From the NCBI RefSeq assembly GCF_005048855.1, contig NZ_SUME01000003.1, positions 62,001-126,000 of the forward strand: a stretch of 64,000 nucleotides of DNA. The letters run 5' to 3'. Both the position numbers and the translations under genes were made by a program. Origin of the DNA: Sphingobacterium olei (lineage in GTDB: Bacteria; Bacteroidota; Bacteroidia; Sphingobacteriales; Sphingobacteriaceae). The stretch's first letter is position 1. Each line of letters starts with the position of its first letter. Positions 8,136-17,320 of the stretch are shown here, piece by piece. The notes beneath the pieces are model-generated. The model was not told the origin of the DNA. It did no database searches and was given only the letters and a program-made list of their open reading frames with translations.

Positions 8136-10637
8136 ATGAGAGTATTATCGTTATTAACCATCTGTTTTTTGTGGCTATCTGTTAGCGGTGTTAAAGCGGA
8201 AAAAATAGATTATTTTTTTGGTTCTGAAATTGTATTTGATCCTAAAATCCCGTCTCCTCAGGAATTTTTAGGTTATGAAATCGGAAGTCGTGTCACCGAA
8301 CATAGTCGGGTCAATTCTTATTATGAAAAACTCGCGGAACTTTCGGGTCGTACATCCCTAGTAGAAATAGGCCGTACGCACGAAAACCGTAAAATCTATG
8401 TGCTGATTGTTTCGTCTGCAGACAATATTAAAAACTTGGAGCGTATAAAAGATACACGTAAGAAAGTGCGTCAAGGAGAGCGCGTCACTGGTCCACTTGT
8501 TGTATTTTTAGGAAATACGGTGCATGGTAACGAAACGTCATCTGCCGAAGCAGCGTTGCTGTCTGCATACTATTTTGTTGCTGCGCAAAACGATTTTGTG
8601 AAGAAGCAACTCGAAGAAGGGATCTATTTCATCGATCCTGTCCGTAACCCCGACGGGCAAGAACGTTTCGCTTCGTGGGTAAACGCGAATTCAAGTGTGA
8701 ATTTTTATAACACGTCTTCTATCGATAGGGAGCATACGGAAATATGGCCTCGGGGCAGGGGTAATCACTACTGGTTTGACCTGAACCGTGATTGGGTGAA
8801 TATCGTGCATCCCGAGAGTAAGGCACGAGTTTCTCTGTATCAGGATTGGCTTCCACACGTGCAAGCCGACCACCACGAAATGGGGACAAATAGTACATTT
8901 TTTTTCGAACCGACAGATCCCGATGGAAACGAATCTCGGTTTGTACCGCAATCTACATACAAACTTAATAGGCTTTTTGCTGACCATTTTGCCAGGGCAT
9001 TGGATAAAATAGGATCTTTTTATTACACAAAAGAGTCCTATGATAATAAAAACCCAAATTTTGGTTCGACCTACCCTGATTATAATGGGGGTGTAGGGAT
9101 ACTGTTTGAGCAAGGGTCTTCTAGAGGGCTACGTCAAGAATCTAATAACGGTTTGGTGACACTTGAGCATACCGTTCGAAATCAGTTGGTAACCAGTATC
9201 GCCACGGTCGATGCCGCTCATGCGAACAAAGACGGTTTATATGATTTGCAAAAAGAATTCTTCAATCCAGCACGCTCTGGTAAAGAGGCTTCGAAATCTT
9301 ATATTATCGGTGACAACTATGATATATCCCGTTTACACAAATTTGTAAAACTGTTACTCGATCACAAGCTGGAGGTATATGAAAATGCAAATGACGTTAC
9401 CATTGACAATGTGAAGTATGAAAAGGGTAAATCGTATGTCATTCCGGTAGGACAACCCAACAGCGCATTGGTTGGAATTATCTTTGATGATAAGAAGGAT
9501 TATGCAGATGCAAGTAAATTAGGTTATGGGGCCGGATTTTCAGTTGCATACTCTACAGGTCTTTCTTTCGCGATTTCAACACCATCGCGTGGAGCGAAGG
9601 TGGAAACATTGCCACAAAAGGCTGTGGACAATTTGCAACAATCGGAGTATGCTTATTTGGTAGATTTTCGCGATTCAAAGAGTCAACATTTGCTGTTGAG
9701 GCTGTTGGAAGAAGGTGTTTTGCTAACTACTGCTTCCAAACCATTCTCTATCAATACCAATAATGGAGCTAGGGACTTTTCGTATGGTACGTTGCTTATC
9801 CCAGTTGCAAATCAATCCATTCCATCCGCAGAGTTGTTTGCCAAATTAAAAAAATTAAGTGAGCAAGAAGAGGTCGACCTGATTCCTATATCGACCGGTT
9901 TCAGCGTTAAGGGAGTAGATTTAGGGAGTAGTGCGTTTAGAAAAATAGACAAACCAAAGGTTCTTGTTGTAACCGGAGAGGGGGTAACATCTACGGAAGC
10001 AGGTGAAGTTTGGCATCTGTTCGATCAGGTCTTGAAGTATCCTTTGGTACGCGTAGAATCTAATGTCTTTGGACGGGCGGATCTTCAACAATTTAATCGA
10101 ATTGTATTGGTAAGTGGTGACTATTCTTTTTTGAATCCAGAGGGTATTGAAAATTTAAAAAATTGGATTAAGAATGGGGGGACACTTATTACGATTAATC
10201 GAGCATCCCAATGGGCGATTAGCAACAAGATAGGTTTCGAAAGGCGGGTAGAAGCAAATGAATCTGACGAAAAGCAAAGAACCGGAAGTATTCCGACATC
10301 TATCTTTCAAACCAAAGTTAAATTGGAGCATCCGTTGGCGTTCGGGTTAACCAGCGCATATTTACCTGTAGTCCGCGAGGGATTTTCGTTTATTTCTTCG
10401 TCAGAAGTTGGAAATGTCGTTGCTGCTTTTACTGATGATCCATTGCTCAATGGCTATATCTCGACCAATCAATTACAAAGTTTAAAAGGTTCTGTTTCTC
10501 TAGCAGTAAATTCCTTTGGCAGAGGAAATATAGTTCTTTTTGCCGATAACCCTTTGTTTCGTGGAAGTTGGGATGGAACGAGTCGCACGTTTATTAATGC
10601 TATCCTCTTTGGTGGAGGTACTTCGGCAAGATACTGA
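8136..10637 (+). CDS. M14-family zinc carboxypeptidase-like protein
   Basis: Secreted or periplasmic metallopeptidase of the M14 family. Signal peptide about residues 1-21. Zinc ligands are visible as H130-G-N-E133 and H246/H247 (QADHHEM), and the catalytic glutamate as E325 in ILFEQG. The peptidase domain covers roughly 50-370; the rest (about 400-833) resembles the glutamine-amidotransferase-like C-terminal part found in large Bacteroidota M14 proteins (LVVTGEGVTSTEAGEVWHLF, then an ITINRAS stretch). It is the last gene of operon 1 and is followed by a strong terminator. It probably trims peptides for use with the SusCD pair; substrate not known. Confidence 0.92.
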   Translation: MRVLSLLTICFLWLSVSGVKAEKIDYFFGSEIVFDPKIPSPQEFLGYEIGSRVTEHSRVNSYYEKLAELSGRTSLVEIGRTHENRKIYVLIVSSADNIKNLERIKDTRKKVRQGERVTGPLVVFLGNTVHGNETSSAEAALLSAYYFVAAQNDFVKKQLEEGIYFIDPVRNPDGQERFASWVNANSSVNFYNTSSIDREHTEIWPRGRGNHYWFDLNRDWVNIVHPESKARVSLYQDWLPHVQADHHEMGTNSTFFFEPTDPDGNESRFVPQSTYKLNRLFADHFARALDKIGSFYYTKESYDNKNPNFGSTYPDYNGGVGILFEQGSSRGLRQESNNGLVTLEHTVRNQLVTSIATVDAAHANKDGLYDLQKEFFNPARSGKEASKSYIIGDNYDISRLHKFVKLLLDHKLEVYENANDVTIDNVKYEKGKSYVIPVGQPNSALVGIIFDDKKDYADASKLGYGAGFSVAYSTGLSFAISTPSRGAKVETLPQKAVDNLQQSEYAYLVDFRDSKSQHLLLRLLEEGVLLTTASKPFSINTNNGARDFSYGTLLIPVANQSIPSAELFAKLKKLSEQEEVDLIPISTGFSVKGVDLGSSAFRKIDKPKVLVVTGEGVTSTEAGEVWHLFDQVLKYPLVRVESNVFGRADLQQFNRIVLVSGDYSFLNPEGIENLKNWIKNGGTLITINRASQWAISNKIGFERRVEANESDEKQRTGSIPTSIFQTKVKLEHPLAFGLTSAYLPVVREGFSFISSSEVGNVVAAFTDDPLLNGYISTNQLQSLKGSVSLAVNSFGRGNIVLFADNPLFRGSWDGTSRTFINAILFGGGTSARY

Positions 10638-10742
10638 TCCTAATAAATTATAATAGGATCGTCGATTATACAGGATGATTGAAGTATTGGAAAATCCAAT
10701 GTAGTACGTAGTGAATATTACTTGTTCTAATAAATGAATTAA

Positions 10743-10787
10743 ATATTTTTTAAAAGTCTATTAATTTAGTAGACTTTTAAAAAATAT
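10743..10787 (+). terminator. Perfect 18-bp inverted repeat ending operon 1
   Basis: Arms 10743-10760 and 10770-10787 are perfect reverse complements with a 9-base loop; A/T runs flank the core on both sides, so it could terminate in either direction. It lies 105 bases after the M14 stop and directly before the promoter of operon 2. Confidence 0.85.
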
Positions 10788-10790
10788 ATT

Positions 10791-10798
10791 TATATTTG
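10791..10798 (+). promoter_or_regulatory. TATATTTG promoter -7 element of operon 2
   Basis: A perfect TAnnTTTG Bacteroidota -7 element. Transcription would start near 10805, giving about 55 bases of 5' UTR before the leader ORF at 10861. The -33 region is not clearly conserved. Confidence 0.6.
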
Positions 10799-10860
10799 TG
10801 GTGTGATCATTGAAATAGATTGATAGCGAGTTGTTTACTAAATCAAAATAAATTAACACA

Positions 10861-10959
10861 ATGAGAAAAACTTACCAAAACTCAACGGATTTTTTCTGGA
10901 AATCTTCAGCAAATAGGAATTTTTATTGCTTACCTTTTCGAATGCGAATGTGTCGCTAA
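10861..10959 (+). CDS. 32-residue leader peptide ending in RMRMCR (copy 2)
   Basis: ATG at 10861 after AACACA, stop TAA at 10957-10959. Residues 12-15 are FWKS, 22-24 YCL and 27-32 RMRMCR, at exactly the same positions as in the ORF at 2203-2301. The N-terminal half differs (16 of 32 residues identical overall) while the end is identical also at DNA level. It lies between a TAnnTTTG promoter and the SusC of the sulfatase operon, 123 bases before the SusC start. Position, length and the conserved C-terminus with Cys next to last point to a regulatory leader peptide. The Cys codons suggest cysteine or Cys-tRNA as a signal; this is inference. Confidence 0.78.
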   Translation: MRKTYQNSTDFFWKSSANRNFYCLPFRMRMCR

Positions 10960-10965
10960 ATTTCT

Positions 10966-11010
10966 CTCCCTTATAGAAACAGAAAGGGAGGCCTAAGCTT
11001 CCCTCATCTG
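10966..11010 (+). promoter_or_regulatory. Leader hairpin with competing fold (copy 2)
   Basis: CTCCCTT (10966-10972) can pair with AAGGGAG (10984-10990). Alternatively AGGGAGGC (10985-10992) pairs with GCTTCCCT (10997-11004), extended outward by CAGA (10980-10983) and TCTG (11007-11010). The two folds share the AGGGAG strand and exclude each other. The upstream strand would lie under a ribosome paused at the leader stop. Confidence 0.55.
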
Positions 11011-11199
11011 TTCAATAATGAAAACAAGTAATCAATTGGCGTTGGCACTTGCAAGTATTCACTATTAAAACGTAATAAAAATATGAAAAAATACGGAGTA
11101 TTCCGCTATTCTTATATACTTATCCTATCCATATTGAGCTTTCACAGCGTACAGGCTCAAGAGGAACCTAAACCCATCATTAATGCGTCGCTTGTAGGT
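11008..11199 (+). repeat. Duplicated 5' cassette, copy 2 (UTR plus SusC signal peptide)
   Basis: Matches 2353-2543 with three substitutions and one extra A. It covers the end of the leader hairpin, the spacer with the ACTTGCAAGT palindrome, and the first 39 codons of the SusC gene. The similarity drops sharply afterwards. Confidence 0.85.
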
Positions 11200-14133
11200 G
11201 TTCTCGTGGATGCGGATACGAAGGAACCCATAGATGGCGCAACGGTACAGCTTGAAGCGGTTACACATAGTGTAAAGACAGACCGGGATGGGAAATTCCA
11301 GTTCGTGACCGGTCAGAAGTTGCCGTTTACATTGATCATCACATATGTAGGTTATCAAACAAAGACTATTGTCATTTCTCAATCTCCAACAGTCATTGAA
11401 CTGAAATCTGATGATAAAAACTTGGATGAAGTGGTTGTGGTAGGATATGGTACCATAAAGCGTAAAGACTTGACAGGTTCTGTTGCATCGTTACCAAGTG
11501 ATTTACTGAAACAAAATGTATCATCGTTGGATCAGACGTTGAAAGGAGGGATTTCAGGGGTTCAGGTTACACAGACATCAGGACAACCGGGAGGTGGGGT
11601 GAGCATTCGAATTCGTGGAGGAGCTTCTATTCAAGGTGGGAACGAGCCACTCTATGTTATAGACGGTTTTCCTATTTATAACCAGACAGAAAGTACTGGT
11701 GTAGGGTCTGGAGCATCAATTAACCCATTAGCGAGTATCAATCCTTCTGACATCGAGAGTGTTGAAGTGTTGAAAGACGCTTCTGCAACAGCGATTTATG
11801 GTTCTCGTGGGGCGAACGGTGTGGTATTGGTTACAACAAAAAAAGGTGTGACGGGGCGGGCCAAATTAACGTATGATGGGAGCTTTGGTTTACAAAAGGT
11901 ACTGAAAAAAATTGATGTATTAGGTGCCAAGGATTTCGCAATTTTAAGAAATGAAGTCTTGTATGATGCAAATCCATCATTAGGAACAAATCAATACTTG
12001 ACCCAATCGCAAATCGATGCTTTAGGGGAAGGTACAAATTGGCAAAATGAGGCTTTCAAAACAGCTCCTATTCGTAATCACCAATTGTCCCTGACAGGTG
12101 GTGGAGATCAAGTGCAATACTTTCTTGGTGCAAATTACTTTGACCAAGAGGGTGTAATTGTAAATACAGATTTTAAGCGGCTAGGGTTTAGAAGTAATAT
12201 CAACGCTAAACCCTATGAAAGGCTGAGTGTCGGAGCCAATCTGTCCATAAATCGGACTCAGGGTCAGGTTGCCCCATCAGGCATCGTAAATTCATTATTG
12301 ATCATGCCTCCTACCGCCACTATTTATGATGCTGATGGTTCATATACATTACGAAATCCTTTTGAAAATATTTTTGCAAATCCAATCGCAACATTGTTAG
12401 AAACTACGAATCAGGAAGTCGTATTACGTACACTCGGGACAACCTTTGCACAATACGATATACTTGACGGACTACAGTTAAAAGTTCTATTGGGTGTAGA
12501 CCTGAATAATAGAACAAACAAGTATTATCTACCATCTTACATTTATGAGGGATCGGGTAGCAGTGGTAGGGCCAACCTTGGTAATTTGGATTATTATTCC
12601 TGGCTGAATGAGAATACATTATCCTATAACAAATCTTTTAACAACCATAATTTAAATGTATTGTTGGGATTTACCCAGCAAGAAGCGCGTAATGCCGTGT
12701 TTGGTGCCGGGGCAGAAAATTTTGTCACAGATGAATTGTTGTACAACAATTTACAAAGTGGATCAACATTATTAAGACCGACTTCAGGAACCTACGAATG
12801 GGTGCTTCATTCTTTTTTAAGCCGTATTAATTACAATTATCAAAATAAATACTATGTATCAGCAAGTTTAAGAAGAGATGGTAGCTCTCGGTTTGGTGCG
12901 GAAAACAAGTGGGGTAATTTTCCATCTTTAGCATTCTCGTGGCGAGCCAGTCAAGAAGGTTTTATTAGGGACAATCTATCCTTTCTGAATGATCTTAAAC
13001 TACGCACAAGCTTTGGTACGACCGGGAATCTAGAGATCGGGCAATATCAATCTTTATCGACATTGTATTCTTTAAATTACCTTATCGGAGGTAACATACT
13101 TACAGGCTTCACCTCTCAACGGATCCCCAACGAGAATTTGGGATGGGAAACAACATATCAATATGATGCAGGAATTGATTTTGCATTGTTCAACAGTAGA
13201 CTACAATTCACTTTTGACTGGTATTATAAGAAAACGGAGGATCTGTTGCTGAATGTAGAGATCCCATGGACTTCGGGATACGCAAGTTCGCTGCAAAACT
13301 ATGGTTCAGTTCAGAACAAGGGGGTCGAGTTTAATGTAAAGAGTAAGAATATCGATAATGACTTCTCTTGGTCGACAGACCTAAACCTATCTTTTAACCG
13401 GAATAAAGTATTGTCGATAGGAAGTGGAACGTCATACATTACAGGGAACTACATTATAAAGGTAGGTAAACCTTTAGGAACATTTTACGGGACAGCGACA
13501 GACGGGATTTTACAGGTAGGTGAAGAAGCTGAAAAAGGAGATTTCACGGGTAATGCTACTCCGAAGGCCGGAGATCGACTATATAAAGATATCGATGGCG
13601 ACGGAAAATTTACGACGGCGAATGACCGTACAGTCATTGGTAATGCGCAGCCAAACTATATTTTTGGTTTTACCAATACATTCAACTACAAAGGTTTCGA
13701 TTTGAATGTCCTTTTACAAGGTTCGGTGGGCAATGAGATATTGAATATCAATAGACAGAATCTGGAAATGTTCACCGGTCAACAAAATGCTTCAACAGAT
13801 GCGTTGCAACGTTGGACTGCAGGTAATCCTTCTCAATCATATCCCCGTGCAAAATTAGATCCTGCTCCTGTTTTTTCGGATCAGTTTGTTGAGGATGGTT
13901 CTTTTGTAAGATTGAAATCACTCCAGTTCGGATATACAGTTCCGAAGACATGGATTCACAGATCATTGTCGAATTTAAGGTTCTATGTTGTTGGTCAAAA
14001 TCTTTTGACATGGACAAAATACGCCGGCTTTGATCCAGAAGTAACTTCGGGAAGCAATGTGCAAATTGGTTCAGATGCAGGAATCTATCCAGCTTCAAAG
14101 TCATTTTCATTTGGAGCATCAATAACATTTTAA
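11083..14133 (+). CDS. SusC-like TonB-dependent transporter (sulfatase operon)
   Basis: Outer-membrane importer of operon 2, 1016 residues. Signal peptide ends at VQAQ; a CarboxypepD_reg-like domain occupies about 35-105; a TonB-box-like EVVVVGYGT precedes the plug with PLYVIDGFPIYN and VEVLKDASATAIYGSRGANGV; the rest is barrel. The first 39 residues differ from the SusC at 2427 by one residue, while plug and barrel are only distantly similar. Co-location with two sulfatases and an FGE suggests it imports a sulfated substrate. Confidence 0.95.
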   Translation: MKKYGVFRYSYILILSILSFHSVQAQEEPKPIINASLVGVLVDADTKEPIDGATVQLEAVTHSVKTDRDGKFQFVTGQKLPFTLIITYVGYQTKTIVISQSPTVIELKSDDKNLDEVVVVGYGTIKRKDLTGSVASLPSDLLKQNVSSLDQTLKGGISGVQVTQTSGQPGGGVSIRIRGGASIQGGNEPLYVIDGFPIYNQTESTGVGSGASINPLASINPSDIESVEVLKDASATAIYGSRGANGVVLVTTKKGVTGRAKLTYDGSFGLQKVLKKIDVLGAKDFAILRNEVLYDANPSLGTNQYLTQSQIDALGEGTNWQNEAFKTAPIRNHQLSLTGGGDQVQYFLGANYFDQEGVIVNTDFKRLGFRSNINAKPYERLSVGANLSINRTQGQVAPSGIVNSLLIMPPTATIYDADGSYTLRNPFENIFANPIATLLETTNQEVVLRTLGTTFAQYDILDGLQLKVLLGVDLNNRTNKYYLPSYIYEGSGSSGRANLGNLDYYSWLNENTLSYNKSFNNHNLNVLLGFTQQEARNAVFGAGAENFVTDELLYNNLQSGSTLLRPTSGTYEWVLHSFLSRINYNYQNKYYVSASLRRDGSSRFGAENKWGNFPSLAFSWRASQEGFIRDNLSFLNDLKLRTSFGTTGNLEIGQYQSLSTLYSLNYLIGGNILTGFTSQRIPNENLGWETTYQYDAGIDFALFNSRLQFTFDWYYKKTEDLLLNVEIPWTSGYASSLQNYGSVQNKGVEFNVKSKNIDNDFSWSTDLNLSFNRNKVLSIGSGTSYITGNYIIKVGKPLGTFYGTATDGILQVGEEAEKGDFTGNATPKAGDRLYKDIDGDGKFTTANDRTVIGNAQPNYIFGFTNTFNYKGFDLNVLLQGSVGNEILNINRQNLEMFTGQQNASTDALQRWTAGNPSQSYPRAKLDPAPVFSDQFVEDGSFVRLKSLQFGYTVPKTWIHRSLSNLRFYVVGQNLLTWTKYAGFDPEVTSGSNVQIGSDAGIYPASKSFSFGASITF

Positions 14134-14152
14134 TTAGGAGGAGTAGAACAAT

Positions 14153-15622
14153 ATGAATGGTAAGAATATTTTAATCGGATTTATCGCTTTGGCTACCTTG
14201 TTTTCATGTTCCAAATTGGAGGAAAAACCAGACTCTATTTTGGTGTCCGAACAATTCTATTTAAATGAGGAACAAGCAATATCAGCAGTAACAGGTACGT
14301 ATCGTAAACTATATGAAAGTGGCCAGTCGCTTTACAACAGTTTGTTTCAAATAGGTGTTGAAATGGCAACAGATGATTACGAAGCAGGGCCGCGTGCACG
14401 TAACGCACATGTACGTGCCATTAGTGGATTAACACACGACCCGTCAAATGATCGAATGGAACAGCTCTGGAAGCAGAGTTATGATGCGATAAACGCATCG
14501 AATCTGAATATAAAGAATATCAGTGAAATGACGGAGGGTCAGATTACTTCCACTGTCAGGGTACGTCTTGTTAACGAAGCAAAGTTCTTAAGAGCATTAC
14601 ATTATTTCAATTTAGTAAGATGGTTTGGCGATGTTCCTCTGGTAACTGAACCGGTATCAGTGTTAAGTCCGGAGCAATTGTATGTGTCAAAAGCCTCTGA
14701 AGAGGATGTTTATACACAAATCGTAACCGATTTGTCCGATGCGGAGAGTTTGCCGAATTATCTTGAATATGGAGATAAAGACAAGGGAAGGGCTTCACGA
14801 GGCTCTGCAAAGAGTCTATTGGCCAAAGTTTATTTGACGCAGAAGAAATGGGAATTGGCCCGAGCTAAGGCGAAAGATGTCATTGACAATGAAAAATATG
14901 ATTTATTCGAGGATTTCGTGGATGTGTTTGCGGTGGATAAAAAAAATGGGAAAGAACATATCTTCTCAGCACAATTTCAGGGAAATAGCGGATATCATGG
15001 GAATAGTTTAGCGAGTCGTTCTGCACCGGCAGATATTCCGGGGATCAACGGAGATTACGCCGATGCCCTACATGTAGAAGGAGGCTTGTATGAATCTTTT
15101 GAAGTGCAGGACGAACGTTTGCCTATTACATTTACAGTAGGCAAAGTATCTCCGACTAATAATCAATATTATGCGTTGAGTACACCGCAGTTTAACAAAT
15201 ATTACGATGAAAGTGTCATCGGGAACCAGAGCCAATCATCTAAAAATCTACCCATAATTCGCTACGCTGAAATTTTGTTGATATATGCAGAAGCGGATAA
15301 CGAGTTGACTTCAGTACCATCTAATAGTGCTATTGAATCCCTGAATAAAGTTCGAGGAAGGGCGAATGCAGCGCTTCATGTAGGAGCGGGTTCTAAAGAT
15401 GTTTTCCGTGAGTTGGTATTTGAAGAAAGGCGTAAAGAGCTGGTATTCGAGTATCAACGTTGGTTCGACTTAGCGAGAAGAGGGGCGGAGTATTATGTAA
15501 CTAAGCTGCGTGCTGCAGGTAAAACGCAAGCAGCGGCAAGACACATCCATTTCCCTACACCACAGCGAGAATTGAATTTGAACCCTAATTTAAAACAACA
15601 CCCGGATTGGGTAAATTATTAA
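14153..15622 (+). CDS. SusD/RagB-like outer-membrane lipoprotein (sulfatase operon)
   Basis: Substrate-binding lipoprotein partner of the SusC ending 19 bases upstream. Lipobox TLFSC with Cys at residue 20. SusD fold markers include NEAKFLRALHYFNLVRWFG and the C-terminal ELVFEERRKELVFEYQRWFDLARRG. 489 residues, family length. Ten bases separate it from the first sulfatase gene. Confidence 0.93.
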   Translation: MNGKNILIGFIALATLFSCSKLEEKPDSILVSEQFYLNEEQAISAVTGTYRKLYESGQSLYNSLFQIGVEMATDDYEAGPRARNAHVRAISGLTHDPSNDRMEQLWKQSYDAINASNLNIKNISEMTEGQITSTVRVRLVNEAKFLRALHYFNLVRWFGDVPLVTEPVSVLSPEQLYVSKASEEDVYTQIVTDLSDAESLPNYLEYGDKDKGRASRGSAKSLLAKVYLTQKKWELARAKAKDVIDNEKYDLFEDFVDVFAVDKKNGKEHIFSAQFQGNSGYHGNSLASRSAPADIPGINGDYADALHVEGGLYESFEVQDERLPITFTVGKVSPTNNQYYALSTPQFNKYYDESVIGNQSQSSKNLPIIRYAEILLIYAEADNELTSVPSNSAIESLNKVRGRANAALHVGAGSKDVFRELVFEERRKELVFEYQRWFDLARRGAEYYVTKLRAAGKTQAAARHIHFPTPQRELNLNPNLKQHPDWVNY

Positions 15623-15631
15623 TCAATAGCT

Positions 15632-17221
15632 ATGAAAAGGACACTCAGTTTAATTCTATTTTTATCGCTCTGTGTGATAGGATTTGCACAGGACAAACGA
15701 CCAAATATTATTTTAGTACTCGTTGACGATTTAGGTTTTACGGATATTGAACCTTTTGGAGGACTGGATGTAAAAACACCTAATCTCTCTAAACTAGCCG
15801 CTGAAGGAACACGGTTTCAGGAGTTTTATAATAATTCAATATGTGCACCTACCCGCGCGTCATTATTGACCGGTCAATATGCGCATAAGGCGGGGATCGG
15901 ATATTTTAATGTGAATCTGGGTTTACCCGCCTATCAAGGATTTCTAAATAGGGAATCTTTGACGTTAGGTGAAGTACTGAAAAACGCAGGATATTCTACC
16001 ATTTTGTCAGGAAAGTGGCATGTTGGCGACGATTATGACCAGTGGCCTGCTCAACGTGGATTCGAAAGATCGTTTGGATTTATTGGCGGTGCAGTTAATT
16101 TTTATGAGATCAATGATAGGGAAAATCCTTCTGTTCCTTTGTTGAAGAATAATGAACCTTTTTATTTGCCGAAAGATCGCTATTTGACAGATGAGATTAC
16201 AGACCAAGCTATTTCTTTTCTTCATGAGCAAGACAACGAACAAAAACCATTCTTTTTGTATTTGGCTTACAATGCGCCACATTGGCCCCTACAGGCACCC
16301 GAAGAGGATATACAGAAATATAAGGGAGTATATCAGCATGGTTGGGATAGTTTAAGAACAGACCGTTATCATCAGGCTATTGAAAAAGGGGTATTCCCAG
16401 AAGGGCAAAAAATAGCGAAAAGAGATAGTACTATTCAATTGTGGGACAAATTGACGTATGATGAACAACAATATTGGCAAAGACGTCAACAGGTTTTCGC
16501 AGGAATGATAGATCATGTTGACCAAAGCTTGGGTAAATTATTAGCAACACTTAAAGAGTTGAAAAAAGATGAAAATACCGTAATCATCTTTTTATCAGAC
16601 AATGGTGCACAAGGAGGTGAGCGTACCAGAATATATACGACACGCAATACCGAAACAGTGGGGCGTCCGGGCTCTTATGATGTCCAAAATAACAATTGGT
16701 CACAAACAGGCAATTCACCATTGCGTAGTTTTAAAGACAATCCCTACGAAGGAGGAATCGGAGCTCCGTTTATAGTTTGGTATCCAAAGGAAGTGAAGGC
16801 AAATGTCATAAAAAAGGGAACAGGTCATATTATCGACATCGCACCTACGTTGTATGATTTTGCCCAAGCTAGGTACCCTGAAACATTTAGCACTATCAAG
16901 ACCAATACACTGTCTGGCGTGAGCTTCAGAAATTTGCTCTCCACCAATCAGAATCAAATTGATCGATCCAAACCTTTGTTTTGGGAACGTGCCGGAAATA
17001 GAGCTGTGCGTCATGGAAAATGGAAATTGGTTTCTTTGTACAGTAATAATTATCAAGTCGAGCTTTATAATATTGATGAGGATCGTGCGGAGAATAATAA
17101 TGTAGCTGACCAATTTCCAGAAGTTGTTCAAGAACTGGAAAATCTTTACGCACAATGGGCGAAAGAAACAGGAGTGGTCGACTATGATCGTATAAAACCC
17201 CAAAGAAATTTACTCCGTTAA
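15632..17221 (+). CDS. Cys-type sulfatase (arylsulfatase family), first copy
   Basis: Secreted sulfate-ester hydrolase of the type I (formylglycine) class. Signal peptide about residues 1-19 (ends FAQ). The core starts RPNIILVLVDDLGFTD with the metal-binding Asp pair, and the activation motif is C71-A-P-T-R75, the CxPxR form whose Cys must be converted to formylglycine. Further markers are SGKWHVG, FLSDNGA and GHIIDIAPTLYD. An FGE encoded four genes down can supply the modification. It is similar to the next sulfatase along its whole length, so the pair arose by duplication. Substrate not determinable; the SARP-type arylsulfatase subfamily is plausible. Confidence 0.95.
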   Translation: MKRTLSLILFLSLCVIGFAQDKRPNIILVLVDDLGFTDIEPFGGLDVKTPNLSKLAAEGTRFQEFYNNSICAPTRASLLTGQYAHKAGIGYFNVNLGLPAYQGFLNRESLTLGEVLKNAGYSTILSGKWHVGDDYDQWPAQRGFERSFGFIGGAVNFYEINDRENPSVPLLKNNEPFYLPKDRYLTDEITDQAISFLHEQDNEQKPFFLYLAYNAPHWPLQAPEEDIQKYKGVYQHGWDSLRTDRYHQAIEKGVFPEGQKIAKRDSTIQLWDKLTYDEQQYWQRRQQVFAGMIDHVDQSLGKLLATLKELKKDENTVIIFLSDNGAQGGERTRIYTTRNTETVGRPGSYDVQNNNWSQTGNSPLRSFKDNPYEGGIGAPFIVWYPKEVKANVIKKGTGHIIDIAPTLYDFAQARYPETFSTIKTNTLSGVSFRNLLSTNQNQIDRSKPLFWERAGNRAVRHGKWKLVSLYSNNYQVELYNIDEDRAENNNVADQFPEVVQELENLYAQWAKETGVVDYDRIKPQRNLLR

Positions 17222-17235
17222 TCAAGACTATTTTT

Positions 17236-17294
17236 ATGAAACCTGCATGAATTACCATTCACAAACAGATAGAAGCAATTCATGCAAGTTTCAT
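17236..17294 (+). repeat. 18-bp inverted repeat between the two sulfatase genes
   Basis: Arms 17236-17253 and 17277-17294 match as reverse complements with one mismatch and a 23-base loop. A T-run follows at about 17299-17304. It could be an mRNA processing or partial termination site that lowers expression of the distal sulfatase, thioredoxin and FGE genes. It also masks an in-frame upstream extension of the second sulfatase. Confidence 0.6.
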
Positions 17295-17320
17295 TGCCAT
17301 TTTTAAAAAAAAATATTCCA

